A stretch of DNA of 64,000 nt from the NCBI RefSeq assembly GCF_028993575.1, contig NZ_CP118615.1, positions 2,480,001 to 2,544,000 of the forward strand, written 5' to 3'. Every line of letters begins with the position of its first letter. The first letter of the stretch is position 1. The stretch is from Micromonospora cathayae (lineage in GTDB: Bacteria; Actinomycetota; Actinomycetes; Mycobacteriales; Micromonosporaceae). Below the pieces are notes generated by a model. It did not search any database, was not told where the DNA came from, and was given only the letters and a program-made list of their open reading frames with translations. Below are positions 9,573-16,669 of this stretch, in pieces. The position numbers and the translations under genes were made by a program.

Positions 9573-11009
9573 TCAGCCCTCGATGTTGTGCATGACGTGC
9601 TTGATCCGGGTGTAGTCCTCCAGGCTGTACGCCGACAGGTCCTTGCCGTGCCCGGAATGCTTGAAGCCGCCGTGCGGCATCTCGGCCACCAGCGGGATGT
9701 GCGTGTTCACCCAGACGCAGCCGAAATCCAGCCGGCGGGTCATCCGCATCGCCCGGCCGTGGTCCCGGGTCCACACCGAGGCGGACAGGCCGTACTCGAC
9801 GCCGTTCGCCCAGCGCACCGCCGCGTCCTCGTCGTCGAAGCGCTGCACCGTGATCACCGGCCCGAACACCTCGTCCTGGATGATCTCGTCGGCCTGCCGG
9901 ACGCCGGACACCACCGTCGGGGCGTAGAAGAAACCCCGGTCACCGACCTGCCCGCCACCCGTCTGCACGGTCGCGTGGTCGGGCAGCCGGTCCACGAACC
10001 CGCGTACCCGGGCCAACTGGTTCACGTTGTTCAGCGGGCCGTACAGCACGTCCGCCTCGTCCGGGCCACCCGTCCGGGTTCCCCGCGCCTGCTCGGTCAA
10101 CGCGGCCACGAAGTCGTCGTGCACCCGTGGCCCGGCCAGCACCCGGGTCGCCGCCGTGCAGTCCTGCCCGGCGTTGAAGTACCCGCCCAGCGCGATCGCC
10201 TCGGCAGCCGCCGCCACGTCCGCGTCGTCGAACACCACCACCGGGGCCTTGCCGCCCAGCTCCAGGTGGGTGCGCTTCAGGTCCGGCGCGGCAGCCGCCG
10301 CCACCTCCATGCCGGCCCGGGTCGACCCGGTGATCGACACGAGCTGCGGCGTCGGATGCGCGACCAGGGCCCGGCCGGTGTCCCGGTCCCCGCAGACCAC
10401 GTTCAACACCCCGGGCGGGAGGAACTCGGCGGCGATCTCGGCCAGCAGCAGCGTCGAGACCGGAGTGGTGTCCGACGGCTTGAGCACCACCGTGTTGCCG
10501 GCCGCCAACGCCGGGGCGATCTTCCAGACCGCCATCATCAGCGGATAGTTCCACGGGGTGACCTGGGCACACACCCCGATCGGCTCGCGCCGCACGTACG
10601 AGGTGTGCCCGGCCAGGTACTCGCCGGCCGACCGGCCCTCCAACAGCCGGGCCGCCCCGGCGAAGAACCGGAGCTGGTCCACCGCCGGCGGCAGTTCCTC
10701 GTCGGCGGTCAACTGGCGCGGCTTGCCGGTGTTGCGGACCTCCGCGTCGACCAGCTCCGCCGCCCGCGACTCCACCGCGTCGGCCAGCTTCAGCAGGGCC
10801 CGCTGCCGCTCCGCCGGGGTGGTGTCCCGCCAGCTCTCGAAGGCGGTCGCGGCGGCGGACATCGCCCGGTCCACGTCCGCCGCGCCCGAGACCGGGGCCT
10901 GCGCGAACACCTCACCCGTACACGGGTCGAACAGGTCGGCGTACCCGCCGTCGACCGGGTCGACGTACGCGCCGTCGACGAAGTTGCGCAGCCTCTGCTG
11001 ATCACTCAT
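9573..11009 (-). CDS. Gamma-aminobutyraldehyde-type aldehyde dehydrogenase
   Basis: A 478-residue NAD(P)-dependent aldehyde dehydrogenase. Active-site residues are all present: Asn154 in TPWNYPL, Lys177 in VLKPSD, Glu250 in LELGGKAP, Cys284 in GQDCTAATR. The sequence most resembles aminobutyraldehyde/betaine-aldehyde dehydrogenases (VRNTGKP; GGFKHSGHGKDLS near the C-terminus). The start at 11009 is supported by GGAG seven bases upstream; the frame stays open far beyond it but without protein-like sequence. gabT follows after 3 bases, so oxidation of 4-aminobutanal to GABA, as in putrescine breakdown, is the likely role. It is divergent from another aldehyde dehydrogenase gene. Confidence 0.93.
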   Translation of the reverse strand: MSDQQRLRNFVDGAYVDPVDGGYADLFDPCTGEVFAQAPVSGAADVDRAMSAAATAFESWRDTTPAERQRALLKLADAVESRAAELVDAEVRNTGKPRQLTADEELPPAVDQLRFFAGAARLLEGRSAGEYLAGHTSYVRREPIGVCAQVTPWNYPLMMAVWKIAPALAAGNTVVLKPSDTTPVSTLLLAEIAAEFLPPGVLNVVCGDRDTGRALVAHPTPQLVSITGSTRAGMEVAAAAAPDLKRTHLELGGKAPVVVFDDADVAAAAEAIALGGYFNAGQDCTAATRVLAGPRVHDDFVAALTEQARGTRTGGPDEADVLYGPLNNVNQLARVRGFVDRLPDHATVQTGGGQVGDRGFFYAPTVVSGVRQADEIIQDEVFGPVITVQRFDDEDAAVRWANGVEYGLSASVWTRDHGRAMRMTRRLDFGCVWVNTHIPLVAEMPHGGFKHSGHGKDLSAYSLEDYTRIKHVMHNIEG

Positions 11010-11177
11010 GGGAAGTCTCCGAGGGTGCTGGTGAGGGGAACGTCCGCTGGCTGGTCGGATGGGATCAGGGCTGCGGCGGTAATCGCAACCTTCCTGCCAT
11101 CTTCGCCACCGAATCCGAGGCAGACAAGGGATGCGGCGACTGTTTCCGTGAAGGTAACCGTCCTCTAGGCTCGCCGT
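11010..11177. promoter_or_regulatory. Divergent promoter region between two aldehyde dehydrogenase genes
   Basis: 168 bases between divergently transcribed genes must contain promoters for both directions. It is less GC-rich than its surroundings. I could not fix -10/-35 boxes with confidence. Confidence 0.4.
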
Positions 11178-12617
11178 GTGCAGCCAACTGCCTTCTTTGT
11201 CGCCGGTCGTCCCGTCCACGGCGACGGTGAGCTGACCGTGCACCACCCGTACGACGGCCGGACGGTGGGGCGTACCACTCACGCCACGCCCGAGCAGGTC
11301 GAAGCGGCCGTCGCGGCAGCCGCCGGGGTGGCCGCGGAGGCCGCGGCCCTGCCCGCGCACGTCCGGGCGGCGGCCCTGGACCATGTCTCCCGCCGGCTCG
11401 CCGAGCGGGCCGAGGAGATCGCCCGGCTGATCACCGCCGAGAACGGCAAACCGGTCAAATGGGCGCGAGCCGAGGTCGGTCGGGCCGTCTCCACCTTCCG
11501 CTGGGCCGCCGAGGAGGCCCGCCGGTTCACCGGCGACCTGCAACGCCTCGACACCGACCCCACCGCCACCGGCCGGATCGCCCTGGTCCGCCGGGTGCCG
11601 CGCGGCCCGGTGCTCGGCATCACCCCGTTCAACTTCCCGCTCAACCTGGTCGCCCACAAGGTCGCCCCGGCGCTGGCCGTGGGAACGCCGATCATCGTCA
11701 AGCCGGCCCCGGCCACCCCGCTGACGGCGCTGCTACTCGGCGAGATCCTCGCCGAGACCGGGCTGCCCGACGGGATGTTCTCGGTGCTGCCGATCCCCAA
11801 CGAACGCGCCGCCGACCTGGTCGCCGACCCCCGGCTGCCGGTGGTGTCGTTCACCGGTTCCGGCCCGGTCGGCGCGGCCATCCGCCGGGCGGTACCGGAC
11901 AAGCACGTCACCCTGGAACTCGGCGGCAACGCGGCGGCGGTCGTCTGCGAGGACTGGAACACCGACGAGGACCTCACCTTCGCCGCGCACCGCATCGCCA
12001 CCTTCGCCAACTACCAGGCCGGCCAGTCCTGCATCGCCGTGCAGCGGGTCTACGTGCACGAATGGCTCTACGACGCGTTCCTGCCGAGGCTCGTCGCCGC
12101 CGTCGAGGAACTCCGTACCGGTGACCCGTCCGACGAGCTGACCGACGTCGGCCCGCTGATCTCCGCAGAGGCCGCCGAACGGGTCGAGGCGTGGGTCGAC
12201 GAGGCGGTCGTCGCCGGGGCCACCATCGAGGTCGGTGGCCGCCGCGACGGCACCAGCTACCCGCCGACCGTACTGACCGGGGTGCCCGCCGACGCGAAGG
12301 TCAACGCCGAAGAGGTGTTCGGGCCGGTGCTGGTCCTCACCCGGGTCGAGCACGACCGGGCCGCGTTCACCGCCGTCAACGACTCCGCGTACGGACTCCA
12401 GGCCGGTGTCTTCACCCACCGCGTCGACGTCGCCTTCGCCGCCGCCCGGACCCTGGAGGTCGGTGGGGTGATCGTCGGGGACGTGCCGTCGTACCGGGCC
12501 GACCAGATGCCGTACGGCGGGGTCAAGGGGAGCGGAGTGGGCCGTGAGGGCGTCCGCAGCGCCATGGACGACTACACCGAGCCGAGGGTCCTGGTCCTCA
12601 CCGGCGTCCAGCTGTAG
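11178..12617 (+). CDS. Aldehyde dehydrogenase family protein
   Basis: A 479-residue NAD(P)-dependent aldehyde dehydrogenase starting at GTG. Active-site residues present: Asn152 in TPFNFPLN, Lys175 in IVKPAP, Glu247 in TLELGGNAA, Cys285 in AGQSCIAVQR. The motif ITPFNFPLNLVAHKVAPAL resembles the subgroup that includes lactaldehyde, glyceraldehyde-3-phosphate (non-phosphorylating) and sulfolactaldehyde-type enzymes rather than succinate semialdehyde dehydrogenases. The divergent position next to the gabT operon could mean it handles the semialdehyde made by GabT, but that is only context. The C-terminus (MPYGGVKGSGVGREG) is complete. Confidence 0.9.
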   Translation: MQPTAFFVAGRPVHGDGELTVHHPYDGRTVGRTTHATPEQVEAAVAAAAGVAAEAAALPAHVRAAALDHVSRRLAERAEEIARLITAENGKPVKWARAEVGRAVSTFRWAAEEARRFTGDLQRLDTDPTATGRIALVRRVPRGPVLGITPFNFPLNLVAHKVAPALAVGTPIIVKPAPATPLTALLLGEILAETGLPDGMFSVLPIPNERAADLVADPRLPVVSFTGSGPVGAAIRRAVPDKHVTLELGGNAAAVVCEDWNTDEDLTFAAHRIATFANYQAGQSCIAVQRVYVHEWLYDAFLPRLVAAVEELRTGDPSDELTDVGPLISAEAAERVEAWVDEAVVAGATIEVGGRRDGTSYPPTVLTGVPADAKVNAEEVFGPVLVLTRVEHDRAAFTAVNDSAYGLQAGVFTHRVDVAFAAARTLEVGGVIVGDVPSYRADQMPYGGVKGSGVGREGVRSAMDDYTEPRVLVLTGVQL

Positions 12618-12638
12618 CCGGGCCCGTTCCCCGGACGG

Positions 12639-13868
12639 TCACCAGGTGCCGTCGTCGCGTACCCGGGCGGGTGCCCGTCCGAGCAGGAGGGTGGTGAGGG
12701 CGGTGTCGATGTCCGGCCCGAGGAACCATTCGCCGGCCTGGTCGAGGGCGAAGATGCGGCCGTGTTCGTCGACGGCGAGGATGCTGTCCTGCCGTTCGGT
12801 GCCGATCGGGAACAGCCGTACGCCCAGCACCGCCCCGAAGTCGGCGAGACTGGCGGCAGTGTGCGCCGCCAGCAACGGATCTACTTGGAAACGTGACACC
12901 CAGGTTCTCTCACCCGGACCGCGTCGCCCGCTGGACAGGCCCGGAAAGGCGGTCAGCGCCTGAAGCGCGGCCGGAAAGCGTAGATGCTCGTCGCCACCTG
13001 CCACTGCACCGCAGGTCTCGTCAATAGCAGCCTCTGCCAGTAACTCGTCACCGGGCTCTGGACGCCAGCCGGCTGCTACGAGGGAGTGGGCCACCTCTGG
13101 TGGGAATCGGTCGGGGTGCGGGGCGGGCTGGGGGCCGGGCCGCCATTCCTCGACGTAGGCGAGGTCGGCCCAGGGGAGTAGGCGGAGACGGACCAGCGCG
13201 GTGACACAGGAGTCGCAGGGACGGTCGGCGGGTCCGCCCGCCGGATCACCTGGCTCACGTACCCGGAAAGTCTCCAGCCGGGCGGTCTCCAGTAGTGCCA
13301 GGTACTCCTGGAAGTCCAGTGGTGGCTGGCCGGCCGAAGCCCGCTGGAAATCCTGGTCGTGCAGGGCGTCGGAGACGACGATCAGTTCGGCGTGGCGTTC
13401 TCCGCCGCGGACGAGGCGGCCCGGGGGGAGGTTATCCAGGTAGCTCTGGACGAGGGGGTGGTGATGGAGTTCTGTCTCGCCCTTCGCGCCCTGGGCCACG
13501 TACGTCCGGCCCTGGAGGGTGAGGTGCGCGGCGGTGCCGGGCGTCGGCAGCCGGTGGATCTCACGGAGCAGGTGGGTGGCCGGGTCGACGGTACGGGGCG
13601 CCCGTTGCTGTGGGCGGCGTTGCCGGTACGTCTGGGCGATGATCTCGGCGGGGAGTCGTGGCCAGTGGGTGATGTCGCCGGTCTCGCGGTCGACCACGGT
13701 GTTGGGTAGGTCCCCGGGAGTGGTCGTGACGTCGCCGGCCACCCCGGACCAGATCACGTATCCGAGGTCGAACTCCTCGACCATCGGGACGCATTCACGA
13801 CCCAGGCGCTGTGCGTCGCGCCGTGCCCAGACGGTGGCGAGTTGCTCGGCCTGCTGACGGTCGATCAC
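12639..13868 (-). CDS. Deaminase-like (YwqJ-type) domain fused to SUKH-3-type immunity domain
   Basis: A 409-residue multidomain protein without a signal peptide. The N-terminal region (1-85; GRECVPMVEEFDLGYVIWSG) resembles small immunity-type domains next to toxin genes. The middle (about 115-235) has the zinc-deaminase pattern: HAELIVVSD as the HAE motif and RPCDSCVTAL as the PCxxC motif, as in YwqJ-related deaminases. The C-terminal part (about 262-400; SLVAAGWRPEPGDELL, FPAALQALTAF, VRLFPIGT, EWFLGPDIDTAL) fits SUKH-3 immunity proteins. It faces the polymorphic-toxin operon across a 43-base gap (13869-13911). Possible roles are an immunity protein with a captured deaminase, or a self-protected deaminase effector. 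Domain calls are by motif only. Confidence 0.75.
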   Translation of the reverse strand: MIDRQQAEQLATVWARRDAQRLGRECVPMVEEFDLGYVIWSGVAGDVTTTPGDLPNTVVDRETGDITHWPRLPAEIIAQTYRQRRPQQRAPRTVDPATHLLREIHRLPTPGTAAHLTLQGRTYVAQGAKGETELHHHPLVQSYLDNLPPGRLVRGGERHAELIVVSDALHDQDFQRASAGQPPLDFQEYLALLETARLETFRVREPGDPAGGPADRPCDSCVTALVRLRLLPWADLAYVEEWRPGPQPAPHPDRFPPEVAHSLVAAGWRPEPGDELLAEAAIDETCGAVAGGDEHLRFPAALQALTAFPGLSSGRRGPGERTWVSRFQVDPLLAAHTAASLADFGAVLGVRLFPIGTERQDSILAVDEHGRIFALDQAGEWFLGPDIDTALTTLLLGRAPARVRDDGTW

Positions 13869-13911
13869 GGCCTGACGTTACCGAACCCCCACGGAGTCAC
13901 GGTGTCCCGGT

Positions 13912-14373
13912 ATGGTCTGGCCTACCGACGGTGACGGGGAGGCGGCGTTGGCGGAAAGCGTGGACCGGACGGCCAACCGCGCGCTGCGGGCGCGGTTCGA
14001 CGAGGTGTACGGCCAGTACCAGCAGCTGCGGTCCGGACTGGACGAACTCCAGACCCGGCTGGCTGAACTCCGGGTCACCGAGCGTTCCGACGACGGCCAG
14101 GTGACGGCGACCGTCGGTGCCCGGGGCCAACTGATCTCCGTGGAGCTGCAACCGTCGGTGTACCAGAACCGGGACGCGCAGGCACTGAGCCGCAAGATCA
14201 CCAAGACGGTCCAGAAGGCCACCGAGGCGGCGATGGCCGCCACGCAGAAGCTCGTCGCCGGCTACCTGCCCGCCAACTCGGGCTCGATGGACTTCGTCCG
14301 GACCGGTGACTTCGGTGCCCTGCTCCGTCGGGCCGACGCCGTCATGGGACACGGAGGTGCACGACGTGACTGA
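13912..14373 (+). CDS. YbaB/EbfC-family protein of a type VII toxin operon
   Basis: A 153-residue protein with the YbaB/EbfC layout: an N-terminal helix ([20 protein letters not shown]), a beta-sheet core ([20 protein letters not shown]) and a following helix ([19 protein letters not shown]). Members bind DNA as dimers, but in actinobacteria a subgroup sits at the head of WXG100/toxin operons and probably has a secretion-linked or chaperone role. Start is uncertain: ATG at 13912, or TTG at 13948, which has a good GGGGAGG six bases upstream. It overlaps the next gene by 8 bases, so the two are coupled. Confidence 0.85.
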   Translation: MVWPTDGDGEAALAESVDRTANRALRARFDEVYGQYQQLRSGLDELQTRLAELRVTERSDDGQVTATVGARGQLISVELQPSVYQNRDAQALSRKITKTVQKATEAAMAATQKLVAGYLPANSGSMDFVRTGDFGALLRRADAVMGHGGARRD

Positions 14374-14713
14374 CGGTCAGCTCTGGCTCGACCCGGAGCG
14401 GGCCCGGCGGGGCGGCACGGACCTGTCGCTCGCCGGCCGCGCCGTGAAGGCGAAGCGGGACGGCCTCGGTGCGGAGATCGCGGCGGCGAGCGCGCAGAAG
14501 CCGTGGGGCAAGGACGATATCGGTGCCGCGTTCGAGAAGACGTACCGGGGTTTCGAGGCGACGCTGCTGCGCGCCTGGGACGGCCTCGGTCGCCACATCG
14601 AGGGGCTCGGCGCGGACGTGGTCCAGTCGGTGAAGGCCAACGTGGAGACCGACGCCGCCAATGCCGGTCGCCTCAACCGGGTGAGCAACCAGCGTCGGCA
14701 CGATGTGCCCTGA
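14366..14713 (+). CDS. WXG100-like small secretion-partner protein
   Basis: A 115-residue, almost fully helical protein starting with GTG 14366, with GGAGG eight bases upstream. The start overlaps the YbaB stop. It has two helices around a central PWGKDD turn (residues 47-52) in place of the canonical W-x-G, and [20 protein letters not shown] in helix 2. Size, position and helical hairpin match ESX/WXG100-family partners that guide large toxins to a type VII secretion system. It directly precedes the large toxin gene by 18 bases. No ESX secretion machinery gene is in the window. Confidence 0.8.
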   Translation: MTDGQLWLDPERARRGGTDLSLAGRAVKAKRDGLGAEIAAASAQKPWGKDDIGAAFEKTYRGFEATLLRAWDGLGRHIEGLGADVVQSVKANVETDAANAGRLNRVSNQRRHDVP

Positions 14714-14731
14714 CCGGTCAGGGGAGCCGGT

Positions 14732-16669
14732 GTGACCGTACTGCCCAGCCCGATCCCCCACCCCCTCGACTTCTGTCCCTGGCAGTTGCCGGGTTGGGTG
14801 TACGAGGCGCTCGACTGGGTGGTGGGCGTCGAGTGGCCGGAGGGTAACGAGAAAGCCGTCTGGGATCTGGCCGACCAGTGGTACAGCGTGGCCGCGACCC
14901 TGGCCGGTCCGCGCGCCGACGCCGTCGCCGCCGCCGGTCAGGTGCGCAGCGGGTACGGAGCGGTCGGGGCTGTCGCGGAGGCGTTCGACACCGCCTGGAA
15001 GAAGGTCGCCGAGGGGGACGAGGCTCCGTTGCCGCTGTTGCTCGCGGTCAGTACCGACCTCGGCCAGCTGGTCGAGGAGTGCGGTTGCGACATCGAGGGC
15101 GCCAAACTCGAGGTCTGGATCGAGCTGGGCATCCTGGTGGTCGAGCTGCTGGCGATGACGGTGGCGGTGGTGCTCACCGCCGGGGCGGCGTCCCCGGCGG
15201 CGGCTGCCGCGATCACCGCGACAAGGCTCATCGTCCAGCAGATCTTCCGGAAGCTCGTCGCCCAGCTCGCCCGCAAGTCCCTCAAGGCGGGAATGAAGGA
15301 GGCCACCGAACGGGCGGCAAAGCAGGTCACCAGGGACGGGCTGCGGGGTCTGGGTCGTAACGCGCTGCGCGGCGGGCTGCTCGAAGCGGCCGAGGAGGGC
15401 GGGGTGAACCTCGCTGTCCAGGGCTACCAGAACACCACCGGCCGGCGTGACGGTCTCGATCTCGCCGAGATGAGCACGTCCACGGTCGGTGGCTTCGCCG
15501 GTGGCGCTGCGGCCCCACTCGCCGGCCTCGGCATGAACGCCACCAGCCGGGGCGGGCGGATCGCCGAGCACTTCGGCCGGGGGATGGGCGGGGAGGTGAT
15601 CGCCGAGCAGGCGGCCAGTCTGGCGACCGGAGGCGGGTTCATCGGACTGGAGGACGCTGCCCGGGCTGCCGCTTCGGGCACCACCGGCTCGGCGGTCACC
15701 CAGGCCGACGCGGCGCTACAGGCCCGGCTCGACGGTCGACTGAGCACCCTGGCCGGTACGCCCCTGCCCCCGCCACCGGCCCCACCCGTCGACACCGGAC
15801 CACCACCGACGCCGGTGGCCGACCCGTTGACCCCCGCCGTCGCTCAACAGCGGACCGTGTCCGACCTCGGTGGCACCGGCGGCGACCACGGTGCATCGGT
15901 GGCGAGAACCTCGGGTGTGGACACCTCCTCGGGCCTGCCAGCGGTCGAGTCGCGGACGTACGGCACCGTCGAGTCCTCCGATCCGATGCAACGACGGGTG
16001 GAGGAGGTTCTGACAGGTCCGGTTTCGCCCGAACCGGTCGCGGTCACCGCCCGGACCCCCGACGTGGTGTCACCTCCGTCGGTAGTCACACCGGTGACGC
16101 CGGCACCAACCCTGTCGGCAATCACCGTGGACCCGGCGCTGGCCGCGACGCCGGTAACCCCGGCACCCGTGGACGTGACTCAGGCCACCGGCACGTCATC
16201 GACCGCTCCGGCGGTCGCCACCACGGCCCCGCAGACCGTGACGAGTGCTGCCGCGCCGAGCGTCGGACCGGGACCCGCTCCGAGCGTCACTCCCGGCCCG
16301 GGACCGTCGGCGTCGCCCGGACCCGCACCGACGGTCGCCACGACGCCAACCCTGACCACCACCCCCGGACCGACGGTCACCCCCAACACGGCCGCGACAG
16401 CCGGTACGACCTCGACCCCCGCTACGCCGTCACCTCAGCCAGTTCAGCAGGTCGGGACCGGCGGGGCGGCCCGGACGACGATGCCGGCTCGGCCCGACAC
16501 CTCGCCGACCGACGACCGAGCCACTCCCCGGCTCGTCAACGACCTGTCGCTGCTGGAGGTGCTGGCACCGAAGACCCGGTCGAAGTCCGATGCCACGCCG
16601 CCCCCGCCCCCCGGAGCCGCAGCCGTCGGACGAGCCGGTTGTCAGGAGCAAGGAGTGGTACGACCGTGA
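14732..16669 (+). CDS. Polymorphic toxin, N-terminal part (trafficking region; frame broken)
   Basis: GTG start with GGGGAG five bases upstream. This frame encodes the N-terminal 627 residues or so of a giant toxin, then runs out at 16669 after a frameshift. Parts: a helical WXG100/CpnT-like N-terminus (1-120), a hydrophobic stretch (about 126-172; ELGILVVELLAMTVAVVLTA), an Ala/Gly-rich helical region (175-330), and a Pro/Thr/Ser/Val-rich linker (335-600). The last sensible residues are SLLEVLAPKTRSKSDATPPP; beyond the C6 run at 16607-16612 the sequence stops looking natural. The +1 frame continues into the toxin domains without a gap. This layout is typical of actinobacterial type VII polymorphic toxins. 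Confidence 0.85.
   Translation: MTVLPSPIPHPLDFCPWQLPGWVYEALDWVVGVEWPEGNEKAVWDLADQWYSVAATLAGPRADAVAAAGQVRSGYGAVGAVAEAFDTAWKKVAEGDEAPLPLLLAVSTDLGQLVEECGCDIEGAKLEVWIELGILVVELLAMTVAVVLTAGAASPAAAAAITATRLIVQQIFRKLVAQLARKSLKAGMKEATERAAKQVTRDGLRGLGRNALRGGLLEAAEEGGVNLAVQGYQNTTGRRDGLDLAEMSTSTVGGFAGGAAAPLAGLGMNATSRGGRIAEHFGRGMGGEVIAEQAASLATGGGFIGLEDAARAAASGTTGSAVTQADAALQARLDGRLSTLAGTPLPPPPAPPVDTGPPPTPVADPLTPAVAQQRTVSDLGGTGGDHGASVARTSGVDTSSGLPAVESRTYGTVESSDPMQRRVEEVLTGPVSPEPVAVTARTPDVVSPPSVVTPVTPAPTLSAITVDPALAATPVTPAPVDVTQATGTSSTAPAVATTAPQTVTSAAAPSVGPGPAPSVTPGPGPSASPGPAPTVATTPTLTTTPGPTVTPNTAATAGTTSTPATPSPQPVQQVGTGGAARTTMPARPDTSPTDDRATPRLVNDLSLLEVLAPKTRSKSDATPPPPPGAAAVGRAGCQEQGVVRP

Noticed and set aside
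8187..11168. Very long open frame (about 990 codons) antisense to gabT and the aldehyde dehydrogenase gene
   Set aside because: Composition is His/Arg/Gly-rich with no domains; it is a GC-driven shadow of well-supported genes on the other strand.
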